NCBI GenBank assembly: GCA_002433025.1
Contig: DJGZ01000029.1
Coordinates: forward strand, 16,381-80,380
DNA length: 64,000 nt
DNA from: Bacteroidales bacterium UBA5833
GTDB lineage: Bacteria; Bacteroidota; Bacteroidia; Bacteroidales; Lentimicrobiaceae
Direction of reading: 5' to 3'
Shown one piece after another: positions 28,416 through 36,507 of this stretch (positions are counted from its first letter, which is position 1; every line of letters begins with the position of its first letter). The translations under genes were made by a program, and so were the position numbers. Below the pieces are notes generated by a model. It worked only from the letters and a program-made list of their open reading frames with translations. It searched no databases and was not told the origin of the DNA.

Positions 28416-29115
28416 GAAATTCGGTTTGGGCCCGGTGATAATCGGCAGGAATACCGATATCCAGGAAATAGTCATTAAAAATAAGGCCGAAAGTGTTGCC
28501 TGAATCCAGTTTACTTTCAAACAGATCCCTTTCCAGGGAAAACTTTCCAGGCATAGCCTGCGCTTTGAAAAAACGGGAAGAAATTACATATATTCCTCCA
28601 TTGATATACCCTGGTTCTGGCACCTCCGATTTCTCAGTAAACCTGAGAATTCGGTTATTCAGGTCGAATTTAACCGAGCCGTACCGGGATGCATCTTCCA
28701 CTTGCCGGAGGGCCATGGTTACATCCGCCAGTTGTTCAATATGCTTTTGAAACAACAAATCCAGGTTAATCCGGAAAAACGTATCCCCGTTCATAACCAT
28801 AAAATGAGGTGTTTGAACCTGTGCAAAAGCCAACTGCACAGCACCACCCGTTCCCAGAGGTTCATCTTCGACCGAATAAAGCAACTCCAGGTCTTTATAC
28901 CTGATATTGAAATAAGATTCAATCTTTTCGCTCAAATAACCGGTTGAAAGGATTACGCGTCTGAAACCGGCTTCATTGATATGATTGAGCAGATACTGAA
29001 GAAAGGGTTTCCCGTTGACAGGCGCCATTGGCTTGGGAGTATCCGGAACCGTTTGATTAAGACGGGTACCAAGTCCGCCGGCCAGAATGATGATGTCGGG
29101 ATAAGCTATAAACAT
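28399..29115 (-). CDS. hddC: Heptose-1-phosphate guanylyltransferase-like nucleotidyltransferase (HddC)
   Basis: 238 residues. Sugar-nucleotidyltransferase fold: ILAGGLGTRLNQTVPDTPKP (NTP-binding signature) at the start, VNGDTFFRINLD in the middle and GGIYVISSRFF. With HddA, GmhA and GmhB in one operon it would convert D-glycero-alpha-D-manno-heptose-1-phosphate and GTP into GDP-heptose, a precursor for S-layer, O-antigen or capsule glycans. Guanine specificity is inferred from the neighbours. The start overlaps the gmhA stop (TAATG). Confidence 0.88.
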   Translation of the reverse strand: MFIAYPDIIILAGGLGTRLNQTVPDTPKPMAPVNGKPFLQYLLNHINEAGFRRVILSTGYLSEKIESYFNIRYKDLELLYSVEDEPLGTGGAVQLAFAQVQTPHFMVMNGDTFFRINLDLLFQKHIEQLADVTMALRQVEDASRYGSVKFDLNNRILRFTEKSEVPEPGYINGGIYVISSRFFKAQAMPGKFSLERDLFESKLDSGNTFGLIFNDYFLDIGIPADYHRAQTEFHALED

Positions 29116-29696
29116 TAGTGGCGCGGAAATAAGGCTGATTCAACAAGTTCACAGATGATGTGCCCGATGGTAATGTGAGATTCCTGAATCCGGGGTGTAT
29201 CGGTCGAAGGCACATTTATCAGGATACCGCATTTATCCTTCATTTTTCCACCGCTTTGTCCGGTCATTCCAATCACGGTCATCCCCACATCACCGGCAGC
29301 CTGAATGGCATTAAGAATATTTCCGGAATTACCTGAAGTCGAAAGGGCTACAAGCACATCACCTTTTTTGCCTTTTGCCCTCACAATCCGCGCATACACC
29401 TCATCAAAAGAGTAATCATTTCCAACGGCTGTCAGATAGCTGGTATTCACGTGCAGTGCTTCCGAATTCAGGGGGGGACGGTCATAATAAAAGCGGCCGG
29501 AAAATTCGGCTGCCAGGTGCTGGGCGTCAGCTGCGCTGCCTCCATTTCCGCAGAAAAGAACACTTCCGCTCATACGAAAGGCTTCTATAATGGTAATCGT
29601 GGCCGATTCAATTGATTTAAGCAGGTGATCATCCTGCAAAATCAACTCCTTTACATCGATGGAAGAACGAAAAACCTCACGAATTCTGGTCTGCAT
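29115..29696 (-). CDS. gmhA: Phosphoheptose isomerase (SIS domain)
   Basis: About 193 residues. SIS-domain isomerase that converts sedoheptulose-7-phosphate to D-glycero-D-manno-heptose-7-phosphate. Marks: FCGNGGSAADAQHLAAE near residue 50, ALSTSGNSGNI, GMTGQSGGKM and the C-terminal PRIQESHITIGHIICELVE with catalytic His/Glu. ATG 29696 is chosen because TATCTTTG on the minus strand (plus 29712-29719) lies just upstream; a longer frame from 29732 would run through that promoter. It shares one base with hddC. Confidence 0.93.
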   Translation of the reverse strand: MQTRIREVFRSSIDVKELILQDDHLLKSIESATITIIEAFRMSGSVLFCGNGGSAADAQHLAAEFSGRFYYDRPPLNSEALHVNTSYLTAVGNDYSFDEVYARIVRAKGKKGDVLVALSTSGNSGNILNAIQAAGDVGMTVIGMTGQSGGKMKDKCGILINVPSTDTPRIQESHITIGHIICELVESALFPRH

Positions 29697-29711
29697 AGTA
29701 TTATATTTTTG

Positions 29712-29719
29712 CAAAGATA
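29712..29719 (-). promoter_or_regulatory. Promoter -7 box before gmhA
   Basis: Minus strand TATCTTTG, 16 bases before the chosen ATG. No -33 box at the normal distance. It may add an internal start to the heptose operon. Confidence 0.5.
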
Positions 29720-29755
29720 TGTAAAAGCACAAACGGGAATGCTTTGATCAGCCGA

Positions 29756-30799
29756 TCAGATGGTCCATGTGGTAAGGCCGGAGTCGGTAAATTCATAGCG
29801 TTTGGCTTCAACACCAAACTTTTTAAGGGCGTTGATAACTTTAGATCTGGTTTCCCCCGGGCAATAAAAGATCATAAATCCACCGCCACCGGCACCGCTG
29901 ATCTTCCCTCCAGTAGCACCGTTTTCACGGGCAGTTTCATAGAGCTGATCAATAAAGGGATTGGAAATTTCATCTGCCATCTGCTTTTTAAATTTCCATC
30001 CAAAATCCAGGATTTCACCGATTTTATCAAGATCGCCGCGCAGCAAAGCTTCTTTCATCATCACCGACTGAAGCTTCAACTGATGCATCGCATCAATGGA
30101 GCTTTGGTTATTGTTGACAACATTTCTCGACTGCGCTTCAATAATCTTTGAGGACAACCTGCTGGTTTGGGTGTAAAAAAGTACCAGGTTGTGGGCTAAC
30201 TCATTAAGATAAATATCTTTAATGCGAAGAGGGTTAACAATGACCTTATCATTAGCCGAGAACTCCATAAAATTCACGCCGCCAAAAGTTGCGGCATATT
30301 GGTCTTGTTTACCGCCGACCATTTCCAGATCAACACGTTCAACATCATATGCCAGTTTGGCAAGATCATATTCGCCCAAAGGAAGTTTCAGCCATTCCGC
30401 AAAAGCGCCTATAATAGCGACCACAAGTGTTGAAGACGTGCCAAGGCCGGAACCTGGAGGTGCATCAACATAAGTGGATAAGGAAAATGAAAGAGGCTTA
30501 TATGTGTAATTGAGGGTGATCCGGTTATAGATACCCCTAAAGAGATCAAGATCCCCATTCAACGGGAGGTTTAATTGCGACTCAGTCTCATATTCTTCCT
30601 CCTTATCCAATGAATTAAGCACAATTTTCCCATCATTCCTGGGAATTATTGAAGCATAGGCATACATACTGATGGTGGCATTGAGCACTGCCCCTCCATA
30701 CAAATCAGAATATGGCGCCACGTCTGTACCACCCCCGGCAAGTCCAAGACGCAGAGGGGCTTTACTTCTTACTATGTGTTTTGATCCCTTCATTTTCAA
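29756..30799 (-). CDS. hddA: D-glycero-alpha-D-manno-heptose-7-phosphate kinase (GHMP family)
   Basis: 347 residues. GHMP kinase: RSKAPLRLGLAGGGTDV (motif 1), the ATP-binding loop PPGSGLGTSSTL (motif 2, about residues 110-121), and GGKISGAGGGGFMIFYC (motif 3) near residue 300. Adds the 1-phosphate to heptose-7-phosphate to give the alpha-1,7-bisphosphate. First gene of a leftward set hddA-gmhA-hddC-gmhB that covers the complete route from sedoheptulose-7-phosphate to GDP-heptose. gmhA follows after a 59-base gap that holds a promoter box. Confidence 0.92.
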   Translation of the reverse strand: MKMKGSKHIVRSKAPLRLGLAGGGTDVAPYSDLYGGAVLNATISMYAYASIIPRNDGKIVLNSLDKEEEYETESQLNLPLNGDLDLFRGIYNRITLNYTYKPLSFSLSTYVDAPPGSGLGTSSTLVVAIIGAFAEWLKLPLGEYDLAKLAYDVERVDLEMVGGKQDQYAATFGGVNFMEFSANDKVIVNPLRIKDIYLNELAHNLVLFYTQTSRLSSKIIEAQSRNVVNNNQSSIDAMHQLKLQSVMMKEALLRGDLDKIGEILDFGWKFKKQMADEISNPFIDQLYETARENGATGGKISGAGGGGFMIFYCPGETRSKVINALKKFGVEAKRYEFTDSGLTTWTI

Positions 30800-30920
30800 G
30801 AAAAATATACCCTTCTAATGAAACAAATCAAGTGAGACATTATTGCATGAGACCATTGAGATACCATTTTTCAACTTGTAAATGTGAAGGCTCAATATTT
30901 CGCCTAATTCAAATTTTCCA

Positions 30921-32066
30921 TCAGACAACAACAATCTGGTCAATTTCTTCTAGCAATCCTTCCCAGGAAAACCTTTCACGCTCAATCAATACATTTGAAG
31001 CAAATTCTGCTGCCTTTTTCTCATGATAAAATCTATAAATTGCTTTTGCAATACTTTCAGGATCAGGGCTTACCACATACCCAACTTTACCATCAGGTAT
31101 CATTTCAGCCAGACCTCCAACATTTGTTGTTATGATAGGTTTACCAAAATGATAAGCGATTTGTGTAACCCCGCTCTGAGTGGCATGCCGGTAGGGCTGG
31201 ACCACCAGATCGCAACCACTGAAGTATAGATAAACTTCAGTATTAGGTATAAAACTGGTCCTCAATACAACTTTATCATCCAGATTCCGATTCCTGATAA
31301 TATCCATGTATTTCTCTTCATTACCGTAGAACTCTCCTGCAATGAGTAAACGGACATTCAATCCGGACAAGGTGCTGCTTGCAAGAGCCTCAAGTAGCAA
31401 ATCCAATCCTTTGTAATCCCGGATAAAGCCAAAAAAAAGCATATAAGGCGTTTTTTCATCAAGTGAAAGTCGCCGGCATGCTTCTTCTTTTGAAACACCC
31501 TCTCCGAAATTATCATAAAGCGGATGCGGGTGATAGATACGGGGTTTTTCATTATCGAATCCTGAAATATCATTTAATACGGATTTCGACATGGCTACAA
31601 ACCCATCTACCGACCCTGTGAAATACTTAACCAGGGAAAAATCGAAAAATCTTCTTTCATGTGGAATAATATTGTCAGTAATGGCAATAATCTTCGTCTT
31701 ATAACGCCATCTCAGTATCCTTGCAATTGAACCCAGGCATGGAGCCATAAAAGGAATCCAAAATCTAACAATGACTAAATCCGGCTTTTCAGCAGCGATT
31801 TTGAATGCAGATCTGATCCAGTTTAAAGGATTCACTGAATTTATTTTAACCTTGATATTTAAGCCTACAGGTGGATCTTCTTTTGAAAATTGTGTTGTTC
31901 CCGGAAAAAAAATTGAAGGGTATTGTAAACTGAATGTGTATATGACGACTTCATCACCCCTATCCTGATATGCCTGAGCCAGCCTTTCATTGAAAGTGGC
32001 AATACCCCCTCCCCTCAAAGGATAAGCCGAACCAATGATCACTACTTTTTTCCGGGGTCGCTCCAT
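30921..32066 (-). CDS. Glycosyltransferase family 4-type protein
   Basis: 381 residues. GT-B fold: N-terminal GSAYPLRGGGIATFNERLAQA (glycine-rich acceptor-side loop), and C-terminal LFFGFIRDYKGLDLLLEAL, FSGCDLVVQPYRHATQSGVTQIAYHFGKP with the E/G-rich nucleotide-sugar site. Retaining transfer of a sugar to a glycan or lipid acceptor at the inner face of the membrane. ATG 32066 (MERPRKKVVIIGS) is chosen at the domain edge; an upstream start would overlap the previous gene. It lies between the heptose genes and a GT2 gene, consistent with surface-glycan assembly. Confidence 0.88.
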   Translation of the reverse strand: MERPRKKVVIIGSAYPLRGGGIATFNERLAQAYQDRGDEVVIYTFSLQYPSIFFPGTTQFSKEDPPVGLNIKVKINSVNPLNWIRSAFKIAAEKPDLVIVRFWIPFMAPCLGSIARILRWRYKTKIIAITDNIIPHERRFFDFSLVKYFTGSVDGFVAMSKSVLNDISGFDNEKPRIYHPHPLYDNFGEGVSKEEACRRLSLDEKTPYMLFFGFIRDYKGLDLLLEALASSTLSGLNVRLLIAGEFYGNEEKYMDIIRNRNLDDKVVLRTSFIPNTEVYLYFSGCDLVVQPYRHATQSGVTQIAYHFGKPIITTNVGGLAEMIPDGKVGYVVSPDPESIAKAIYRFYHEKKAAEFASNVLIERERFSWEGLLEEIDQIVVV

Positions 32067-32091
32067 CAGAATATGTTCTATCTTTGAAAAA

Positions 32092-33027
32092 TTACAACTC
32101 TTCTTCCACCAGGTAATGATTTCTGTCGCTTGAACTGCGACTGATAAGCTCTCCGAGGAAGCCGGCAACAAAAAGTTGAGTACCAAGCACCATAGCTAGC
32201 AGGCCAAAATAGAATAGCGGCCGTTCAGTCATTTTATATCCGGCAAGAAACAGCTTGGCATAAGCCAGGTATGCGGCAATTACAAAACCGCTTAAAAACA
32301 AAAGGCTCCCCAAAGCACCGAACAGATGCATGGGCTTTTTACCAAAACGGGAAACAAACATAATGGAAATCAAATCCAGAAATCCATTGATAAAACGCTC
32401 CCAACCAAACTTTGTCACTCCGTATTTCCGCTTCTGATGCGAAACAACCTTTTCACCGATTTTCCTGAACCCGGCCCACTTTGCAATTACCGGAATGTAA
32501 CGGTGCATTTCACCATATACCTCTATCGACTTTACAACTTCCTTCCTGTAAGCTTTTAACCCGCAATTCATATCATGAAGCTTTACGCCCGACATCCTGC
32601 GCGTTGCAGCATTGTATATCTTTGAAGGAATATTCTTGGTAAGTTTCGAATCGTACCGCTTCTTCTTCCACCCGGACACCAGGTCATAGCCGTCTTCGGC
32701 GATCATCCGGTAAAGCCCGGGAATTTCATCAGGACTATCCTGAAGGTCAGCATCCATGGTAATGACCACATTTCCCCCGGCCACTTCAAACCCTTTATTG
32801 AGGGCAGCTGACTTGCCGTAATTTCTGCGGAATTTGATGCCACGAACTTTTAAATCTTCCTTCTGCAATTCACCAATTACTTTCCATGAATTGTCAGAGC
32901 TACCGTCATCAACGAAAATCACTTCAAAGTCAAAACCATGCTCAGCCATTACCCTTCTTATCCAATCATAAAGTTCGGGCAACGACTCTTCTTCATTAAA
33001 TACAGGTACAACAACCGAAATATCCAT
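32092..33027 (-). CDS. Glycosyltransferase family 2, polyprenyl-phosphate sugar transferase-like
   Basis: 311 residues. GT-A domain with VVPVFNEEESLPELYDWI at the start, FVDDGSSDNSW, MDADLQDSPDEIP (DXD region) and DMNCGLKAYRKEV. Two C-terminal membrane spans (about residues 235-257 and 268-293) anchor it, as in GtrB and DPM1-like enzymes that load a sugar on polyprenyl phosphate. The donor is unknown. It is 3 bases from the DUF4199 gene and 25 before the GT4 start, so the three are one operon. Confidence 0.9.
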   Translation of the reverse strand: MDISVVVPVFNEEESLPELYDWIRRVMAEHGFDFEVIFVDDGSSDNSWKVIGELQKEDLKVRGIKFRRNYGKSAALNKGFEVAGGNVVITMDADLQDSPDEIPGLYRMIAEDGYDLVSGWKKKRYDSKLTKNIPSKIYNAATRRMSGVKLHDMNCGLKAYRKEVVKSIEVYGEMHRYIPVIAKWAGFRKIGEKVVSHQKRKYGVTKFGWERFINGFLDLISIMFVSRFGKKPMHLFGALGSLLFLSGFVIAAYLAYAKLFLAGYKMTERPLFYFGLLAMVLGTQLFVAGFLGELISRSSSDRNHYLVEEEL

Positions 33028-33030
33028 CTT

Positions 33031-33600
33031 TTAAACAGTCCCTCCCATGTTATTGTCATCAAATACACCAGGACTGCGCTTCATTACTGCTCCAACAATA
33101 AGTGAAACAATCAACGCGAAGACTGATCCAAAAACCAGACTGTTAATACTTTGCTTCAGGGTTGAAACACTCATACTCTCATCAATACCGTCAAGCGTTT
33201 CCTGTATTTTTTCATCGGGAACCTTACCAGACAAGTAATTTTCCATAAAATCCTTCTGGGCCTCGATGATTGATCGCGTATATTCCGGATCAAAGTAATT
33301 GATGAACAAATAATTAAATAATGAAGAAATTACCGTTGAAGCCAAAAGGGCAATAAAGCCAAAGAGGAACGCATCTTTAAACGAAATAAAACCTTCGCTT
33401 TGCTTGCGGTACTTTTTAATATAGATAACCAGCAATGTAATGCTTACAGCAAATCCGATAATTCCTAACAGAATGGGCCTCATTATTCCAACAGGTTTGA
33501 CACCTGCAACATATTGAATCAGGAAAACAGCGACTGAAACAGAGCCAATTATCAGACCAGCTTTTAATGCAGGGTTAAAAATTGAATTTTTTGTTTCCAT
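33031..33600 (-). CDS. DUF4199 membrane protein
   Basis: 189 residues with four hydrophobic spans (about 13-30, 38-58, 72-98, 150-170) in the DUF4199 pattern: a polar loop YIKKYRKQSEGFISFKDAF between spans 2 and 3, and a long acidic loop with SIIEAQKDFMENYL before the last span. Function unknown. In Bacteroidota this family very often precedes a GT2 gene like the one here, 3 bases downstream, so the pairing is probably functional. Promoter box at 33630-33637. Confidence 0.87.
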   Translation of the reverse strand: METKNSIFNPALKAGLIIGSVSVAVFLIQYVAGVKPVGIMRPILLGIIGFAVSITLLVIYIKKYRKQSEGFISFKDAFLFGFIALLASTVISSLFNYLFINYFDPEYTRSIIEAQKDFMENYLSGKVPDEKIQETLDGIDESMSVSTLKQSINSLVFGSVFALIVSLIVGAVMKRSPGVFDDNNMGGTV

Positions 33601-33629
33601 ATGGCTTGATGGTTATTTGAAGTGTTCTG

Positions 33630-33637
33630 CAAATGTA
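33630..33637 (-). promoter_or_regulatory. Promoter -7 box of the DUF4199-GT2-GT4 operon
   Basis: Minus strand TACATTTG, 30 bases before the ATG at 33600. Confidence 0.5.
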
Positions 33638-33696
33638 CAAATATGAATCAATAATATAAAATTGCTGTTTATCGGTGCCATGTTGGCAAATTATTG

Positions 33697-33704
33697 TATC
33701 TTTG
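33697..33704 (+). promoter_or_regulatory. Promoter -7 box of the SRP RNA gene
   Basis: TATCTTTG, ending 5 bases before the first paired base of the RNA, as expected for the start site. Confidence 0.65.
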
Positions 33705-33708
33705 CAGC

Positions 33709-33812
33709 GGGTAAGTCTTATACGACCAGCTCCCATTGAACTCCCCCAGGTCAGGAATGAAGCAAGGGTAAATGGTTGTAGCGGTGCGATATAAGTAGCT
33801 TACCCTTTTTTT
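33709..33812 (+). ncRNA. ffs: Signal recognition particle RNA, small bacterial type (4.5S-like)
   Basis: The ends pair (GGGTAAG at 33709-33715 with CTTACCC at 33799-33805), followed by TTTTTTT, which doubles as terminator. The tip carries the conserved SRP helix-8 core: CCCAGGTCAGGAATGAAGCA, with a GGAA tetraloop closed by an A-U pair and the asymmetric internal loop that binds Ffh M domain. Length (about 100) and the start box fit. With Ffh and FtsY it targets membrane proteins co-translationally. Confidence 0.92.
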
Positions 33813-33858
33813 ATGCCCTGTCGGCAAAAAATCGTATTTTTGTGAAAATGGTCGTGTT

Positions 33859-34470
33859 ATGTTACTCAAAATATACCCTGAAAACCCCAGCCCACGTCAG
33901 ATCAGAACAGTAGCTGAATGCCTTATGGACGGCGGAATTATCATTTATCCCACTGACACCGTTTACGGGCTTGGTTGCGATATCTTCAAATCCAGGGCGG
34001 TGGAGCGCATCGCTCAAATTAAAGGAATAAAAGCTGACAAAGCAAACTTCTCTTTTATATGCAATGACCTGAGCCAGCTGGCTGACTACAGTCGCCCGAT
34101 CAGCAACGAGATTTTCAAAATGATGCGTAAAAACCTGCCCGGGCCTTTCACGTTTATCCTGAATGCAAGCAACAATGTGCCAAAACTGATCCAAAGCAAG
34201 AAGAAAACAGTAGGTATCCGTATCCCCGACAATAGCATTCCACTTGAAATCGTGAAAGAACTCGGGCACCCCATAATGTCAACTTCTATTCACGATGATG
34301 ATGAAATCATAGAATATACCACTGACCCTGAACTAATTTATGAAAAGTACAATCAGATTGTTGACATAGTGATTGATGGCGGTTATGGCGGTAATGAAGC
34401 CTCCACGGTAATTGACTGCACCGGCGAGGATCCGTTGATTGTGCGCGAAGGCAAAGGGATATTGATATGA
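33859..34470 (+). CDS. L-threonylcarbamoyladenylate synthase (Sua5/YciO/YrdC family)
   Basis: 203 residues. YrdC-fold enzyme forming threonylcarbamoyl-AMP from threonine, bicarbonate and ATP for t6A37 of tRNA. Visible: GGIIIYPTDTVYGLGCDIF, RIAQIKGIKADKANFSFI and LPGPFTFIL, then KKTVGIRIPDN and the STSIHD segment. The length fits the YciO-like short group without a Sua5 C-terminal domain. TATTTTTG at 33835-33842 is a good -7 box, giving a leader of about 10 bases. It overlaps the cupin gene by 4 bases (ATGA). MtaB at 45691, which modifies t6A further, is also in this window. Confidence 0.9.
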   Translation: MLLKIYPENPSPRQIRTVAECLMDGGIIIYPTDTVYGLGCDIFKSRAVERIAQIKGIKADKANFSFICNDLSQLADYSRPISNEIFKMMRKNLPGPFTFILNASNNVPKLIQSKKKTVGIRIPDNSIPLEIVKELGHPIMSTSIHDDDEIIEYTTDPELIYEKYNQIVDIVIDGGYGGNEASTVIDCTGEDPLIVREGKGILI

Positions 34471-34811
34471 AAAATATTTCGCCGGCAAATATTTTCAATC
34501 ACGTTAATGCTGTTCCTGATGACGAAGAGTTGTTTGAAACCCTTGCCAGCGGTGATGTCGTGATTGAACGCATTGTTTCTCGGGGTCAGATTACTCCCGA
34601 AGCGGAATGGTATAATCAGGAAAAGGATGAGTGGGTTATACTGCTCACCGGCGAAGCCCGTATCCTATTTGAGAACAGTGGCGAAATCGCATTAAAACCC
34701 GGCGATTACCTGCTGATCCCCGCCTACCAAAAACACAGGGTAACTTACACCAGCAAGTCGCCGGAATGCATCTGGCTGGCCATACATGGCCGCATTAATG
34801 ATAAAACATGA
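34467..34811 (+). CDS. Single-domain cupin protein
   Basis: 114 residues. Cupin motif 1 pattern around EWVILLTGEARILFENSGE and motif 2 GDYLLIPAYQKHRVTYT, with candidate metal ligands Glu and His (HRVTY). Cytoplasmic, function unknown; small cupins of this kind bind a metal and a small ligand. Translationally coupled to the upstream YrdC-family gene by a 4-base overlap. Confidence 0.88.
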   Translation: MKNISPANIFNHVNAVPDDEELFETLASGDVVIERIVSRGQITPEAEWYNQEKDEWVILLTGEARILFENSGEIALKPGDYLLIPAYQKHRVTYTSKSPECIWLAIHGRINDKT

Positions 34812-34871
34812 AAATTATTTTACACAATTTCAAGCCTTTACAATTGCTACAGAAAAAACTGAAAAAAATTA

Positions 34872-34902
34872 TTTGCAAGTAAAGATAAAAGCAGTACTTT
34901 TG
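34872..34902 (+). promoter_or_regulatory. Promoter of tRNA-Lys
   Basis: TTTG (34872-34875), exactly 19-base spacer, TACTTTTG (34895-34902). The tRNA begins 12 bases later. It is one of the best promoter matches in the window. Confidence 0.8.
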
Positions 34903-34914
34903 CAGTCCCTTAAC

Positions 34915-34987
34915 GATTCCGTAGCTCAGCAGGTAGAGCACATCCCTTTTAAGGATGGGGTCCTGGGTTCGAGCCCCAGCGGGATCA
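34915..34987 (+). tRNA. tRNA-Lys, anticodon UUU
   Basis: Cloverleaf: acceptor GATTCCG with CGGGATC (one G-U), D-arm GCTC/GAGC, anticodon stem CATCC/GGATG with loop CTTTTAA (anticodon TTT), T-arm CTGGG-TTCGAGC-CCCAG. Discriminator A; CCA is not encoded. 73 bases. Confidence 0.97.
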
Positions 34988-34995
34988 CAATACAG

Positions 34996-35017
34996 CCCGG
35001 CTTTCGCCGGGTTTTTT
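34996..35017 (+). terminator. Terminator of tRNA-Lys
   Basis: CCCGGC/GCCGGG stem, TTTC loop, TTTTTT run; 9 bases after the tRNA. Confidence 0.92.
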
Positions 35018-35061
35018 GTTTTAAACACCTACCTCCTCGTTACCGGCTGTACTTTCTGATT

Positions 35062-35069
35062 TATCTTTG
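35062..35069 (+). promoter_or_regulatory. Promoter -7 box of the hemerythrin-like gene
   Basis: TATCTTTG, 37 bases before the ATG at 35107. TTAC at 35040-35043 is a weak -33 box. The box makes a start upstream of it unlikely. Confidence 0.6.
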
Positions 35070-35106
35070 CAGGATTCGTTTAGCTTTCAAAAAAACGTTT
35101 CCTTAC

Positions 35107-35832
35107 ATGAAAACCATAGGCACCAATACCAACCTGGCAGAAGCCATTATGCAAAACCACAACCTGCTCAGGGTTATCGGAAGATTTGATATTCAACCCG
35201 GATTTGGGGATGTCACCGTTGGCGAGATCTGCCACAAAAAAGACATTGACCCGGTATTCATGGTTGTAATCCTCAATTCATTTCTTGATGAAAGCTATTT
35301 TCCGGCGCATGATCTCACCGGATTTTCATTGAAACAACTGGTCAGATACCTTCAGAAAACCCATGATTATTACCTGAACCATCAGATCCCCTATATTCAG
35401 GAGTTAATCGACCGGTTGTGCTCCGGCCGGCAACCCGAAAACCCCGGCCTTAAAGTTGTAAACAAGTTTTTTGCCGCCTACTGCAGGGAACTGAAGGAAC
35501 ACATCAGCCGGGAGGAAAAAGTTACGTTTCCTTATGTACTGGATATCGAATCACGTTTCAACCATCCGGAAAATGCCGGAAGCGGAAGTCCGGATTACAC
35601 CATTTATCATTATGAATCGGAGCACGACAATGTTGAAGAGAAACTGTATGATCTAAAAAATATCATGATAAAGTACCTCCCGCAGCCTTTCGATTTTGAC
35701 CTGGTTAACCGGATTATAGCTGAACTCTACTGGCTCGAAAAAGATTTAAATGAACATGCCCGTATTGAAGACAAAATCATGATACCAAAAGTCAGGATGA
35801 TGGAAGCGGCATTGAGACTGCACCGGAATTAA
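35107..35832 (+). CDS. Hemerythrin HHE-domain protein, RIC/ScdA-like
   Basis: 241 residues. The N-terminal domain (about 1-75) resembles the DUF542/ScdA_N part (TNLAEAIMQNHNLLRVIGRFDI, GEICHKKDIDPVF) but lacks the CC pair seen in di-iron repair proteins. The rest is a four-helix HHE domain with His/Glu ligands in HDYYLNHQ, EHISREEKV, HYESEHDNVEEKL and NEHARIEDKIMIP. By family it binds a di-iron centre and deals with oxygen- or NO-damaged iron-sulfur clusters. The start at 35107 follows the promoter and excludes the tRNA region. A LuxR-type regulator gene follows after 10 bases. Confidence 0.87.
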   Translation: MKTIGTNTNLAEAIMQNHNLLRVIGRFDIQPGFGDVTVGEICHKKDIDPVFMVVILNSFLDESYFPAHDLTGFSLKQLVRYLQKTHDYYLNHQIPYIQELIDRLCSGRQPENPGLKVVNKFFAAYCRELKEHISREEKVTFPYVLDIESRFNHPENAGSGSPDYTIYHYESEHDNVEEKLYDLKNIMIKYLPQPFDFDLVNRIIAELYWLEKDLNEHARIEDKIMIPKVRMMEAALRLHRN

Positions 35833-35842
35833 ACCAGAAACT

Positions 35843-36421
35843 ATGAAACGAACAGGGATTCTGATTCTATCTCAATCGCACATAGTACGACTTGGATTGA
35901 GGCAATGCCTTTCCGATCTGAACCTGCCCGTAAAGATTTTTCTGGCAGCCGATCTGTCATCTGCGGCCGACCTTACCGAGAACAATGATATTCAGCTGAT
36001 CATCGCCGGCGAAGAGTTTATAAATGACTCCGGCTTTCCCCAGATTGCCTCCTCAGGCAAACCGGAGAGGATTTTTCTGTTTTCCGGGAAACGCAAGATC
36101 CGGGATGAGCAGAATCTTTCACTATACATGACCCCTTTTGAAGTTGCATCAATGATTAAACCTATGCTGCAATCTCTGAAAGAAGACGAAAGCATATCTT
36201 CTTCTGAAAAAGAACTCAGCAAACGTGAGAAAGAAGTAGTGAGGCTGCTTGCACTTGGAGCCAGCAACAAAGATATCGCTGAAAAACTGAATCTTAGTTT
36301 GCATACGGCGCTGACGCACAGGAAAAATATCATCAGAAAACTGGGAATCAAAACAGCTGCGGGACTCACTGTATATGCCATCCTGAATGGCATGATTACA
36401 CTGGAAGAAGCAAATCTGTGA
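35843..36421 (+). CDS. LuxR-type regulator with a degenerate receiver
   Basis: 192 residues. The C-terminal HTH (LSKREKEVVRLLALGASNKD, then EKLNLSLHTALTHRKNII) is a clear LuxR/NarL DNA-binding domain. The N-terminal half has the shape of a receiver (GILILSQSHIVRLGLRQCL), but the acidic pair is SQ and the phospho-acceptor strand reads QLIIAGEEF with no Asp, so phosphorylation is not expected. Cotranscribed with the hemerythrin-like gene, it probably reports the same stress signal. A long acidic/serine linker separates the domains. Confidence 0.88.
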   Translation: MKRTGILILSQSHIVRLGLRQCLSDLNLPVKIFLAADLSSAADLTENNDIQLIIAGEEFINDSGFPQIASSGKPERIFLFSGKRKIRDEQNLSLYMTPFEVASMIKPMLQSLKEDESISSSEKELSKREKEVVRLLALGASNKDIAEKLNLSLHTALTHRKNIIRKLGIKTAAGLTVYAILNGMITLEEANL

Positions 36422-36438
36422 TTTTTAAGCATACGGCT

Positions 36439-36469
36439 TTTGCAGCCTGACTTCTATTTGGTACATTTG
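36439..36469 (+). promoter_or_regulatory. Promoter of the UDP-sugar gene group
   Basis: TTTG (36439-36442), exactly 19-base spacer, TACATTTG (36462-36469), 38 bases before the ATG of the UDP-glucose dehydrogenase gene. Confidence 0.75.
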
Positions 36470-36507
36470 CTACTTTCAAATAAACAAGCAGGAAAATTCT
36501 TTACTCT

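Noticed and set aside
34786..35106. In-frame extension of the hemerythrin-like gene through tRNA-Lys
   Set aside because: It would read through a tRNA, a terminator and a promoter; ATG 35107 is the sensible start.
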